From UBA472 sp041304605 (GTDB lineage Archaea; Thermoplasmatota; Thermoplasmata; Methanomassiliicoccales; UBA472), in the NCBI GenBank assembly GCA_041304605.1, contig JBFYNB010000001.1:16604-80603 (forward strand): a stretch of DNA of 64,000 nucleotides. Direction: 5' to 3'. Positions 24,549-33,634 of the stretch are shown here, in pieces (the first letter of the stretch is position 1; every line of letters begins with the position of its first letter). The position numbers and the translations under genes were made by a program. The notes beneath the pieces were generated by a model. It was not told the DNA's origin, ran no database searches, and worked only from the letters and a program-made list of their open reading frames with translations.

Positions 24549-24917
24549 ATGAAAGCAAGCAGTGGGCACTTGGTGCTGAACGACCGCACAGAATACCAGG
24601 AGTTGGCAGAGGTCTTCCCCGAGTTGCTCAAGTTATTCTTGGAAGAGACGGACCAGATCCCCGAGGACCCGGAGATCATGCAGATGTTCATCCACATCAA
24701 CCAGATGGACCTGGAGGCCAACCGCAAGCCGGAAGGCTACAACCGCAAGGGCCGCATGCGCCTGATCTTCCCGACCAACCGCATGGAGTTCTACGTGAAG
24801 GGTTCGTCCAAGAGCGGTGAGGTGGTTCGCGTGACGGAGAAGATCAGCAAGCTGCTGACCCGCAACGGGTTCGAACACGAATTGGCGTGGAACACCCTCT
24901 CCTGCTTAGAGGTCTGA
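24549..24917 (+). CDS. Uncharacterised small acidic/basic soluble protein
   Basis: 122 residues, no family recognised and no membrane segment. N-terminal half is acidic (EYQELAEVFPELLKLFLEETDQIPEDPE), the C-terminal half mixed alpha/beta with a basic patch (NRKPEGYNRKGRMRL). The ATG is about 30 nt from the TATA element and lacks a ribosome-binding site, so the mRNA is probably leaderless. The convergent argH gene begins its stop 2 nt beyond. Confidence 0.6.
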   Translation: MKASSGHLVLNDRTEYQELAEVFPELLKLFLEETDQIPEDPEIMQMFIHINQMDLEANRKPEGYNRKGRMRLIFPTNRMEFYVKGSSKSGEVVRVTEKISKLLTRNGFEHELAWNTLSCLEV

Positions 24918-24918
24918 A

Positions 24919-26364
24919 CTACTTCCTGAGATTTTCCCAAACTCCGTCCAGACGAGCTATCTCGCCGTCGCATTCCGCGCGGTGGGATTCCATTATTGCC
25001 CGAGCTGAGACGACCTGCTCGACCACCCTTTCCGGCGCTGTGCCTCCCAACGAAGTGCGACGGCGCAGGCAGGCGTCCAGGGAGATGAATTTCAGAGAAT
25101 CCTTATCCAACAGCTCGGAGAACGCCCTCAGCTCCTTAACCGTGAGCGATTCCAGCTTCTTGCCCTTCTTGACGCAATATTGAACGGCGGCGCCCACCAC
25201 CTCGTGCGCCTGCCGGAAGGGCATGCCCTTCTGCACCAGATGGTCCGCGAGGTCCGTGGCGTTCAGGAAACCGTCCGCGCAGGCGTTCGCCATACGTTCC
25301 CTGTTGAACGAAAGGTCGCGGTACATCGGCCCCATCATGAAAAGGCAGGAGGTCAGCGTCTCGTAGCTGGAGAACACCGATCCCTTGTCCTCCTGCATGT
25401 CCCGGTTGTAACTTAGCGGCAGCCCCTTCATGACGGTGAGGAGCTGCATCAGGTTGCCGATGGCTATGGAGCTCCGCCCGCGCACCAGCTCGGCCACGTC
25501 CGGGTTCTTCTTCTGCGGCATTATGGAACTTCCGGTGGCGAAGGCGTCCGGCATCTCCGCGAAGCGGAACTCCGGGGACGTCCACAGCACCAGCTCCTCG
25601 CCCATGCTGCTCAGGTGCACCATGGCCTGGGCGCAATCGTAGGCGAACTCCAAGGCGAAGTCCCGGTCGCTAACGGTGTCCATGGCGTTGTCCGTGGGAC
25701 GGTCGAAGCCCAGCAATTCCGAGGTCATCTCGCGGTCCACTGGATGCCCGGTTCCGGCCAGGGCTCCCGCGCCCAGGGGGCACTGGTTCAGGCGCTTGTA
25801 GGCGTCCAGGAACCTTTCGGCGTCCCTCTGCAGGCGGAAGACATGTGCCAGTATATGGAATCCCAGCGAAACGGGTTGGGCGTGCTGCATGTGGGTGAAA
25901 CCGGGCATGATGGTCCCGGTCTCCTTTTCCGCCCGGTCTAGAAGTTCGGACTGAACGTCCAGCAGCAGGGTAACGATCTCCAGCATGGCGTCCCGCACGA
26001 ACATGCGGAAGTCCGTGGCGACCTGATCGTTGCGGCTCCGGGCGGTGTGAAGGCGCTTTCCGGCATCTCCAACCCTTTCGGTCAGGATATGCTCCACGTT
26101 GGTGTGCACGTCCTCCAGCTCGGGGGAGAAGTCCAGTCGTCCCGCCTCCAGGTCGATGAGCAGCTGCTTCAGGCCGTTCGCCAATAGGACGGATTCGTCC
26201 CTTTGGATTATTCCGGCCTCGCCCAGCATCCTGGCGTGGGCCATCGAGCCGACGATGTCGTACCAGGCCAGCCTGGTGTCTACCGACAGGGACGATGTGA
26301 ACGACAGGGTCATCTCGGACGGACCCTCGGCGAAACGACCGGACCACAGCTGCTTCTCGGCCAT
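24919..26364 (-). CDS. argH: Argininosuccinate lyase
   Basis: Last step of arginine synthesis, argininosuccinate to arginine and fumarate. Begins MAEKQLWSGRF; the family signature GSSIMPQKKNPD (near residue 280) and HTARSRNDQV, TGTIMPGFTHMQHAQP are present. 481 residues. The upstream open frame to 26622 lies antisense/out of frame in argG and is not used. Starts 5 nt after the argG stop with GTGATC upstream. Ends in TAG. Confidence 0.96.
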   Translation of the reverse strand: MAEKQLWSGRFAEGPSEMTLSFTSSLSVDTRLAWYDIVGSMAHARMLGEAGIIQRDESVLLANGLKQLLIDLEAGRLDFSPELEDVHTNVEHILTERVGDAGKRLHTARSRNDQVATDFRMFVRDAMLEIVTLLLDVQSELLDRAEKETGTIMPGFTHMQHAQPVSLGFHILAHVFRLQRDAERFLDAYKRLNQCPLGAGALAGTGHPVDREMTSELLGFDRPTDNAMDTVSDRDFALEFAYDCAQAMVHLSSMGEELVLWTSPEFRFAEMPDAFATGSSIMPQKKNPDVAELVRGRSSIAIGNLMQLLTVMKGLPLSYNRDMQEDKGSVFSSYETLTSCLFMMGPMYRDLSFNRERMANACADGFLNATDLADHLVQKGMPFRQAHEVVGAAVQYCVKKGKKLESLTVKELRAFSELLDKDSLKFISLDACLRRRTSLGGTAPERVVEQVVSARAIMESHRAECDGEIARLDGVWENLRK

Positions 26365-26369
26365 GAAGA

Positions 26370-27587
26370 TCACTTCTTCTGGGCCTTCGCCACGCTGCGC
26401 AACGGGAGACCCCACACGTAGATGAAGCCCTCCGCGGACTTGTGGTTGAACTGGTCCCCCTCGGCGTATGTAGCTAGTCCCGTATCGTACAGCGAGTACG
26501 GCGAGGAGCGGCCCACTATGGTGGCACTGCCCTTGTAGAGCTTTACCCTTACGGTTCCGTCGATGTACTCCTGGGTCTTGTCGATGAAGGCGGTGAGCGC
26601 TTCCATCAACGGGGAGAACCAAAGCCCATCGTAGGCCAGCTCGGAGAAGCGCTGCTCGATGCCGCGCTTGTAGCTGAAGACGTCCTTGGTCAGGACCATC
26701 TTCTCCAGGTCCTTGTGCGCGTTTATGAGGATCATGGCCGCCGGGGACTCGTAGATCTCGCGGGACTTTATGCCGACAAGGCGGTCCTCGATATGATCTA
26801 TGCGTCCGTATCCATGCTTCCCGCCCAGCTGGTTGAGCTTCTTGACGATGTCGGTCATGGACATCTTCTTGCTCTTGTTGAGCCCGACCGGCAATCCCTT
26901 TTTGAAGTGAATTTCCACGTACTCCGGCTTATCGGGAGCGTCCGCCGGGTCGACGGTCCATTCGTAGGCGTCCTTCGGCGGCTCTTCCATGGCGTCCTCC
27001 AGGATCCCGCACTCGCAGCTGCGCCCCCAGATGTTCTCGTCGGTGCTGTACGGGCACTCCTTCTTGACCTTGATCGGAACGTCGTTCTTCCGGGCGTACT
27101 CGATCTCGTCCTCCCTGGTCATTACCCATTCCCTCATGGGGGCGATGATCTTGATCTCCGGGGCCAGAGCGGCGATGCTGACGTCAAAGCGCACCTGGTC
27201 GTTGCCCTTGGCGGTGCAGCCATGGGCTATGAACTTGGCGCCTTCCTTCTTGGCGATGTCCACCATTATCCTGGCTATGAGCGGCCTGGCGATGGACGTT
27301 GCCAACGGATAGGTCCCCATGTACAGGGCGTTGGCCTTCAGGGACGGTCCGATGTAATCCTTCACGAACTCCTCGGTCGCGTTGAAAGCGTAAGCTTGCA
27401 CCGCTCCTATCTGTAGCGCGCGGTCGACAGCCTCCTGGAGGTCTCCAGGCTGACCGACGTTGATGCTGACCGCGATGACGTCCAGATCGTAATTCTGCTG
27501 CAACCACCGAATGGCCACGGACGTGTCCAGACCTCCGGAGTACGCCAGCACCACCTTGTCTCGAACCTTCTTAGCGCGAGCTGCCAT
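26370..27587 (-). CDS. argG: Argininosuccinate synthase
   Basis: ATP-dependent joining of citrulline and aspartate. PP-loop LAYSGGLDTSVA near residue 15; AHGCTAKGNDQVRFD and SVAIRWL are typical. 405 residues from the ATG at 27587, which is only about 6 nt from the start site expected from the TATA element at 27615-27623, so two upstream ATGs are not used. Operon with argH. Confidence 0.96.
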   Translation of the reverse strand: MAARAKKVRDKVVLAYSGGLDTSVAIRWLQQNYDLDVIAVSINVGQPGDLQEAVDRALQIGAVQAYAFNATEEFVKDYIGPSLKANALYMGTYPLATSIARPLIARIMVDIAKKEGAKFIAHGCTAKGNDQVRFDVSIAALAPEIKIIAPMREWVMTREDEIEYARKNDVPIKVKKECPYSTDENIWGRSCECGILEDAMEEPPKDAYEWTVDPADAPDKPEYVEIHFKKGLPVGLNKSKKMSMTDIVKKLNQLGGKHGYGRIDHIEDRLVGIKSREIYESPAAMILINAHKDLEKMVLTKDVFSYKRGIEQRFSELAYDGLWFSPLMEALTAFIDKTQEYIDGTVRVKLYKGSATIVGRSSPYSLYDTGLATYAEGDQFNHKSAEGFIYVWGLPLRSVAKAQKK

Positions 27588-27614
27588 GTGAATCTGCGGC
27601 GATGAAGCGGCCAT

Positions 27615-27647
27615 GCATATTAATCTAAAGTGGCGGAAGTGGGACAA
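27615..27647 (-). promoter_or_regulatory. argG: argG promoter with arg box
   Basis: On the minus strand, ATTAATATG (27623-27615) is the TATA candidate. TGTCCCACTT begins at 27646, about 27 nt upstream of the TATA centre, and matches the box at the argC promoter in sequence and spacing. Confidence 0.4.
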
Positions 27648-27663
27648 TGTCAGATTCTAGTGT

Positions 27664-29067
27664 TCAGTATCGGACAGTTCTAGGGACCGAAATGACCAGC
27701 ACAGCGCTTGCCAGAAGGAGCGCCGAGGTCAGGAATATCGCGGCATTCCAACTTCCCGTGGCGTCCCTGAGCAAGCCGCATATCACCGGGGACAGCAGCG
27801 CTCCGAACTCGGCCACCAGGTTCCACATGCCGAAGGACTGCCCCAACTTATCGGGTGGCGACAGATCGGCGGTGAGCGTCATGTGGACGGTCTGCATGGC
27901 CGCGAAAGCCATCCCGATCAGGAACAGGAGGATGGCCATGGCCGTCAGGTCCTCGGCCCGGATGGAAGGTACCATCAGGACGACCAGGACGGCGACCGTC
28001 GCGCAAAACAGGGCATACAAACGCTTCCGTCCCGTGATGCTAGACATCCGATCGCTGGCAAGTCCTCCCAACGGATACCCTATCGCGTTGGCCAGACCGA
28101 ACAGCCCCGCATACACCGCCGCCCCGCTCAGGCCCAGGCCGGAGGACTCGGATACCACCAGCAGGGCCCAGAAACCGAAGAACCAAAGGGTGAACAGAAT
28201 GGGGATCGCCGAGATGTACATGAGCAGGAGCGAGCGGTCGCGAAGGACAGCTGCGCTGGAAGAACCTATTCTGCGGTAGATCAGGCCCACCAACACCAAG
28301 GCCATCGTAAGTATGAACGCCGTCTGCCAGAGCACGCCCAGGCGCAGGGATAGCGAGAGATGGAACATCCCCATTATCGCCACCAGAAAGAAGAGCGAGT
28401 ACGCCAAAAGGCGTGCAAAGGCCCATCGATACGATCCACCCTCTCCGGCCGGGAGCCTGCGATGCATGATCAGCCCCACCAAGACCGTCGGCGGACCGAA
28501 CAGAAGGAAAGGGAAGGACCATGCTGCCTGCCCCATGAATCCTTCGGCCATTTCGATGAGCAGGGGGGCGGTCACGGTGGCCGCGGTCAAACCAACGGCC
28601 AGACCGACGAAGACCACTCCCATCCCCATCCCCACCTTGTCCGGTGGGGTGACCTGGGCCACCAATGCCCGGTCGTTCGAGTAGTAGGCTCCCTCCCCCA
28701 GGCCGGTCAGCACCCGGGCGGCGACGAAGGCATTGAGCCCCCGGACCATCCCGCTAAGAATGGTGGCGGTCCCTGCCCAGACCGTGCTTATCACCAGCAT
28801 GGTACGTCTGCCGTACCGGTCCCCCAGAAACCCCGCCGGGAACTGGGTGAGCATGTAACCGGCGAAGAACATGGACCCGACAAGACCTCCGACGGCGTGC
28901 GGTTCGTAAACGCCTTCGATGAGCGCCAGGTCATTGGCGATCATCCAAGAGATCACCGGGCCGGTGATCGCCCGGTCCAGGTAGCACATGGTCCAGGCGA
29001 TGAACAGAATGAACCAGACAGAATGATGGGCCTTCCAACCCTTCTCAGCTGCTTTGGGGCGGACCAT
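27664..29067 (-). CDS. MFS transporter
   Basis: 467 residues, about 12 membrane segments. GFLGDRYGRRTM between segments 2 and 3 is the MFS loop motif; a second copy, GGLASDRMSSITGRKRL, follows segment 8. Charged residues in segment 1 (WTMCYLDRAITGP) recall organic-anion carriers. Substrate unknown; the position between the two arginine blocks suggests an amino acid or related compound. The ATG at 29067 has GGGAGGAT 8 nt upstream. Confidence 0.85.
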   Translation of the reverse strand: MVRPKAAEKGWKAHHSVWFILFIAWTMCYLDRAITGPVISWMIANDLALIEGVYEPHAVGGLVGSMFFAGYMLTQFPAGFLGDRYGRRTMLVISTVWAGTATILSGMVRGLNAFVAARVLTGLGEGAYYSNDRALVAQVTPPDKVGMGMGVVFVGLAVGLTAATVTAPLLIEMAEGFMGQAAWSFPFLLFGPPTVLVGLIMHRRLPAGEGGSYRWAFARLLAYSLFFLVAIMGMFHLSLSLRLGVLWQTAFILTMALVLVGLIYRRIGSSSAAVLRDRSLLLMYISAIPILFTLWFFGFWALLVVSESSGLGLSGAAVYAGLFGLANAIGYPLGGLASDRMSSITGRKRLYALFCATVAVLVVLMVPSIRAEDLTAMAILLFLIGMAFAAMQTVHMTLTADLSPPDKLGQSFGMWNLVAEFGALLSPVICGLLRDATGSWNAAIFLTSALLLASAVLVISVPRTVRY

Positions 29068-29156
29068 GGGAATTATCCTCCCTTTCCTGGTTGCCCGGGC
29101 TGGAAAGTGTAACAATGCCCGACCATTTAGAACGGTACGCGGTTAATAACCATTTC

Positions 29157-29203
29157 GAGGTCCTTTTCCGCTCCACAACTGGATTGAGGTCGTTTTTGAC
29201 CTC
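29157..29203. promoter_or_regulatory. GAGGTC repeat cluster between MFS gene and argC
   Basis: GAGGTC occurs at 29157 and again 29 nt later at 29186, each followed by a T-run; GACCTC at 29198 completes a perfect 6-bp inverted repeat with the second copy (6-nt spacer). Possible operator for the divergent MFS gene. Confidence 0.3.
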
Positions 29204-29216
29204 TTCAGAATGAAAA

Positions 29217-29248
29217 TGTCCCATTTGGGGCATAATACTTAATAAACA
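29217..29248 (+). promoter_or_regulatory. argC: argC promoter with arg box
   Basis: TGTCCCATTTGGGGCA (29217-29232) is an imperfect palindrome ending about 6 nt before the TATA candidate ACTTAATAAAC (29238-29248). Expected start near 29269, leaving a 23-nt leader with GAGGAAA. Confidence 0.45.
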
Positions 29249-29291
29249 AACTCTTAATTCGGCAAACTCCAATATTGGGCGAGGAAACTGA

Positions 29292-30308
29292 ATGATAAAG
29301 GCAGCTGTGGTCGGGGGTTCCGGTTACATCGGCGGGGAGCTGGCGCGCCTGCTCAGCCGTCATCCTAAGATCTCTCTGGAAGCGATAACCTCCAGGCAGT
29401 TGGCCGGACAGCAGGTGGCGGACACCCACCCGTTCCTGCGCGGCTACGTCGACCTCAAGTTCAACGAGTCCGTCACCGGCCAGGGATTGGACGTCGTGTT
29501 CCTGGCCACCCCGCACGGCGCCTCCATGAAGCTGGCGCCGGAGATCGCCCGCAGCGGGGCCAAGGTGATCGACCTAAGCGGCGACTACCGGCTCAAGGAC
29601 CCCGCGTCCTACAAGAAATGGTACGGTCACGATCACGCCGACCTGGATAACCTGGGCAAGGCCGTCTACGGTCTGAACGAGCTATACTGGGACGAGATCG
29701 CCGAGGCCGATTTCATCGCAAATCCGGGATGCTATCCCACCTGCTCCACGCTCGGATTGGCACCTCTGTTCGCCAATCATCTGGTGGCTGGCGGCGTAAT
29801 AATTGACGCTAAGAGCGGAACGTCCGGGGCGGGCGCAGAGCCGACCAAGGCCAGTCATCATCCCAATTGCGGAGCTAGCGTCAACCCTTACAAGGTCGGA
29901 ACGCATCGTCACACACCGGAGATCGCTCAAACCCTGACCCGAATTCAGGGCAGGCTGGCCGAGGTGGTCTTCACTCCTCATCTCATACCCGTGGTGCGCG
30001 GGATGCTGTGCACCATGTACCTCAAGCTCAACGACGACCTTACCAAACAGGAACTGCTTGGCATGTACACCGAGTTCTTCCGTAGGAAGCGCTTCGTGCG
30101 CATGACAGAGGTGCCGTGGATGCAGGCCGTGATCGGCTCCAACCATTGCGAGGTGGGATTGGAAGTGGTTGGCGACAGGAACGTGGTGGTCATGAGCGCG
30201 ATCGACAACCTGGTAAAGGGAGGGGCCGGACAGGCGGTGCAGAACTGCAACGCGATGTTCGGATGGCCTGAGGAAACGGGATTGGATTTCCCGGGATTGG
30301 GGGTTTAA
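29292..30308 (+). CDS. argC: N-acetyl-gamma-glutamyl-phosphate reductase
   Basis: Third step of ornithine synthesis. NADP-binding GGSGYIGGELARLL at the start; catalytic cysteine in ANPGCYPT (near residue 147); HRHTPEI near 205. 338 residues. First gene of argC-argJ-argB-argD; argJ begins 2 nt after the stop. Confidence 0.95.
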   Translation: MIKAAVVGGSGYIGGELARLLSRHPKISLEAITSRQLAGQQVADTHPFLRGYVDLKFNESVTGQGLDVVFLATPHGASMKLAPEIARSGAKVIDLSGDYRLKDPASYKKWYGHDHADLDNLGKAVYGLNELYWDEIAEADFIANPGCYPTCSTLGLAPLFANHLVAGGVIIDAKSGTSGAGAEPTKASHHPNCGASVNPYKVGTHRHTPEIAQTLTRIQGRLAEVVFTPHLIPVVRGMLCTMYLKLNDDLTKQELLGMYTEFFRRKRFVRMTEVPWMQAVIGSNHCEVGLEVVGDRNVVVMSAIDNLVKGGAGQAVQNCNAMFGWPEETGLDFPGLGV

Positions 30309-30310
30309 AG

Positions 30311-31537
30311 ATGGAAGTTTTTGAGGGGGGCATAACCTCGCCGAAGGGATTCAAGGCGGCCGGGGTTCATTGCGGCATAAAGAAGGAGAAGCTCGATCTG
30401 GCGGTCATCTACTCCGAGGTGCCGGCAAAATGCGCCATAGCCTACACTCAGAACAAGGTGCGGGCCGCGCCGATCGAGGTCATGATGAAGAAGGACCCCA
30501 AGGCGCTGCAGGCCATGGTGATAAACAGCGGCAATGCCAACGCCATAACCGGGGTGCAGGGTGTATACGATTCCAAGCAGATGGTGTTCCTCACCGCCCA
30601 GACCCTGGGGATCCGCGACACGCTGGTAGGCGTGGCCTCCACCGGGGTCATCTCCCGCTTCCTGCCCATGGAGAAGATCTCCGCGGGCATCCCCATGGCC
30701 GTTCAGGCGCTGGGAAAAGGACCCGAGTCAGACGACATGGCCGCCCGGGCCATAATGACCACCGACACCGTGAAGAAGGAGGCCGCCTGCAAGGTCACCC
30801 TCAAGGACGGGACCATGGTGACCATAGCCGGTATCACCAAGGGCAGCGGGATGATCTCCCCGGCCATGAAGGTGCTGCACGCCACGACGCTGACGTTCAT
30901 GGTCACCGACGCCCACCTCTCCAAGAACTTCAATCGCCGCTGGCAGGACATGATGGACGTCAGCTTCAACGTGATAAGCGTGGACGGGGACCAGAGCACC
31001 AACGACATATCTATGCTTCTGGCCAACGGAATGGCCGGCGGCAAGCCGGCGGACGACGACCCGGCCTTCTGGGAAGGCGTGCGGTACGTCGCCCAGCAGC
31101 TGGCCAAGAAGATAGTGATAGACGGTGAGGGCGCTACCAAGCTCATCGAGGTCATGGTTCACGGTGCCAAGAACCCGGTTCAGGCACGCTCTGCCGCCAG
31201 GGCCATCATAGCCTCGTCCCTCGTTAAGACCGCCATATTCGGGGCCGATCCCAACTTCGGACGCATTCTGGCAGCGTTAGGCAACTCGGACGCCGAGTTC
31301 AACCTGGAGAAGGTTAAATTGGTGCTCCGTTCCAACGGCGATTCCGTCACTCTTTTCGAGGACGGGGCCCCTATGTTGATAGCCGGGAGCGAGGTCGAGG
31401 TCGCCGCCAAGCGGGTTCTCTCGCACAAGAAGATAGTCATAGACCTGGACCTGAACAATGGATACTCGTCCGGGGAGGCCTGGGGCTGCGACCTCAGTTA
31501 CGATTACGTCAAGATCAACGCCATGTACACCACGTGA
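30311..31537 (+). CDS. argJ: Glutamate N-acetyltransferase / ornithine acetyltransferase
   Basis: Transfers the acetyl group from N-acetylornithine to glutamate, making the pathway cyclic. Opens VFEGGITSPKGFKAAGVHCGIKK-like; the self-cleavage site follows KGSGMISPAMKVLHATTL (nucleophile Thr in HATTL near residue 194); ends with GEAWGCDLSYDYVKINA. 408 residues, full length. No argE or argA is in this window. Confidence 0.93.
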   Translation: MEVFEGGITSPKGFKAAGVHCGIKKEKLDLAVIYSEVPAKCAIAYTQNKVRAAPIEVMMKKDPKALQAMVINSGNANAITGVQGVYDSKQMVFLTAQTLGIRDTLVGVASTGVISRFLPMEKISAGIPMAVQALGKGPESDDMAARAIMTTDTVKKEAACKVTLKDGTMVTIAGITKGSGMISPAMKVLHATTLTFMVTDAHLSKNFNRRWQDMMDVSFNVISVDGDQSTNDISMLLANGMAGGKPADDDPAFWEGVRYVAQQLAKKIVIDGEGATKLIEVMVHGAKNPVQARSAARAIIASSLVKTAIFGADPNFGRILAALGNSDAEFNLEKVKLVLRSNGDSVTLFEDGAPMLIAGSEVEVAAKRVLSHKKIVIDLDLNNGYSSGEAWGCDLSYDYVKINAMYTT

Positions 31538-31541
31538 TCAG

Positions 31542-32396
31542 ATGGCACACAACGTAGGGGCTGGCACCCCGCGTCAAGCGGGGAAGGTGGTGGTCAAGTT
31601 CGGTGGCTCCTCCATCGGAGGGATGGAGCAGATCGATCTTTTCGCCCGGCAGATCGCCGAGCTCAGGGAGCGCGGTCTGACGCCTGTCGTCCTGCACGGG
31701 GGCGGGCCGGAGATCACCGAGGAGATGAAACGGTGCGGGCTGCCGGTCAAGAAGGTCGCCGGGCTGCGCATAACGGATGACATCACCCTTCAGATAGCCA
31801 AGTCCGTTCTCTCGCGCATAAACGACCGCGTCGTCGTGTCGCTGCGCAACGCCGGGATCAAGGCGATCGGCGTGGCCGGAAGCGAGGCCGACACCTTGGT
31901 GGCCAAGAAGATGGACCCGGTCAGGCTGGACGGTCCGAACGGAACGGAGTCCGTCGATCTCGGTCACGTGGGCGAGGTGGTCAAGGTCGACCCCCGTCTG
32001 GTGAACGTCCTGTGCGACAATGGATTCGTTCCGGTCGTCTATTCGATTTGCGCGGACGGATCGGGTATGTTGATGAACGTCAACGCCGACACCGCCGCGG
32101 CCGCTCTGGCGGCCGGCATAGGCGCTTCGGACATGGTGCTGGTGACCGAGGTCCCCGGCGTGCTGCGGGTGTTCGAGGACCTGGGTTCCACGATACCTGA
32201 GATAAGGGAATCGGACCTTGCCCCGCTCACCTCCTCCGGCATCCTGAAGGACGGGATGATCCCCAAGGTCGAGGCGTGTTTCATCGCCCTGCGGGGTGGC
32301 GTAAGGACGGCGCATATAATTTGCGGAACGACCCCGAACTCCATCGTGGACCAGTTGTTCAGCGGCAGGAATCTAGGAACCAGGTTGACCCTGTGA
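31542..32396 (+). CDS. argB: Acetylglutamate kinase
   Basis: Phosphorylates N-acetylglutamate. VVVKFGGSSIGG and VVLHGGGPEI are the ATP and substrate loops of the amino acid kinase fold. 284 residues from the ATG 4 nt after argJ; the open frame running back to 31458 overlaps argJ and is not used. It lacks the long N-terminal helix of arginine-inhibited enzymes, though a short extension (about 15 residues) is present. Confidence 0.94.
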   Translation: MAHNVGAGTPRQAGKVVVKFGGSSIGGMEQIDLFARQIAELRERGLTPVVLHGGGPEITEEMKRCGLPVKKVAGLRITDDITLQIAKSVLSRINDRVVVSLRNAGIKAIGVAGSEADTLVAKKMDPVRLDGPNGTESVDLGHVGEVVKVDPRLVNVLCDNGFVPVVYSICADGSGMLMNVNADTAAAALAAGIGASDMVLVTEVPGVLRVFEDLGSTIPEIRESDLAPLTSSGILKDGMIPKVEACFIALRGGVRTAHIICGTTPNSIVDQLFSGRNLGTRLTL

Positions 32397-32406
32397 GGTT
32401 TAAGAC

Positions 32407-33588
32407 ATGGACAGCAAACAGGTTGCGGAACTGAGCTCTTACTATCTATTCCAGAACTACGGACGAGAGGCGATATGCTTCTCCCACGGCCAGGGCGAGC
32501 ATCTATGGGACCTGGAAGGGAACCGGTATACGGACTACGTGGCCGGCATAGCCGTCAACTGCCTGGGCCACGCCCATCCCGAGCTGGTCAAGGCCATATC
32601 GGAACAGGCCTCCCGGCTCATCCACGTCTCCAATCTCTATCAGATCAAGGAGCAGGCGGACCTCGGGGAAGCCTTGGCTTCCATCGTCCCCTCTCCGCTC
32701 GGTAAGTCCCTCTTCTGCAACAGCGGAGCGGAGGCGAACGAGGCGGCGCTCAAGCTGGCCGTAAAGCATACAAACCGCGAGAAGGTGATAGCCTGCCGCA
32801 ATTCCTTCCACGGAAGGACCTCTGCCACGCTATCGGTCACCGGCCAGGAGAAGTACCAGAAGGGGTTCGAGCCGTTGCTCTCCAAGAACGTGGAGTTCGT
32901 CGGCTACAATTCCATCGAGGAGCTGAAGTCCAAGGTGAACGGGAACACCGCCGCGGTGATACTTGAGCCGGTACAGGGCGAGGGCGGGGTGCTGCCTGCC
33001 AGCCAGGAATACTTCCGTACCGCGCGTGACGTGTGCACCGACGCCGGGGCGCTAATGATCGTGGACGAGGTGCAGACCGGCATGGGGCGCACCGGCAAGT
33101 GGTTCGGCTTCCAGCACTTCGGCGTGGTGCCTGACGTCATCTCCCTGGCCAAGGCGCTGGGCGGAGGCGTCCCGATCGGCGCCATCATCACCTCGCCGGA
33201 AATAGCGAGGACGTTCACCCCCGGCACCCACGGGACGACGTTCGGCGGGAACCCACTGGCCTGCGCGGCCGCCAACGCTGTTATCCGCACCATGAAGAGG
33301 GATAAGCTGGTGGAAAGGGCGGCCGAGCTGGGCGAGCGCTGGAGGTCCGAGCTGAGGGGCATAGCTTCCGGACATCCCGAGGTGACGGACGTTCGCGGCC
33401 TCGGTCTCATGAACGGTGTGGAGATGGGAGACCTGGCCAAGGAGTTCCAGAGGTTCGCTCTGGGCAAGAAGCTCCTGGTCAACGTCAGCGCCGGCAAGGT
33501 CGTGCGCCTGGTTCCCCCGCTGATCATATCGCAGGGATCCGTCCAGATGCTGAACGCCGCCCTGGCCTCCTATCTGGGAGGGGACTGA
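32407..33588 (+). CDS. argD: Acetylornithine aminotransferase
   Basis: Class III PLP enzyme, N-acetylglutamate semialdehyde to N-acetylornithine. FCNSGAEANEAALKLA, FHGRTSATLS, VDEVQTGMGRTGKWF and the PLP lysine in SLAKALGGG (near residue 257). 393 residues. Last gene of argC-J-B-D. In archaea this enzyme can also act in lysine synthesis. Confidence 0.94.
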   Translation: MDSKQVAELSSYYLFQNYGREAICFSHGQGEHLWDLEGNRYTDYVAGIAVNCLGHAHPELVKAISEQASRLIHVSNLYQIKEQADLGEALASIVPSPLGKSLFCNSGAEANEAALKLAVKHTNREKVIACRNSFHGRTSATLSVTGQEKYQKGFEPLLSKNVEFVGYNSIEELKSKVNGNTAAVILEPVQGEGGVLPASQEYFRTARDVCTDAGALMIVDEVQTGMGRTGKWFGFQHFGVVPDVISLAKALGGGVPIGAIITSPEIARTFTPGTHGTTFGGNPLACAAANAVIRTMKRDKLVERAAELGERWRSELRGIASGHPEVTDVRGLGLMNGVEMGDLAKEFQRFALGKKLLVNVSAGKVVRLVPPLIISQGSVQMLNAALASYLGGD

Positions 33589-33634
33589 CCGTCATCGCGA
33601 AAACCTAATCAACCCCGCAGGGCGTTCCATATGC

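Noticed and set aside
26365..26622. N-terminal extension of argH
   Set aside because: Lies inside argG in another frame; the conserved ArgH start is at 26364.
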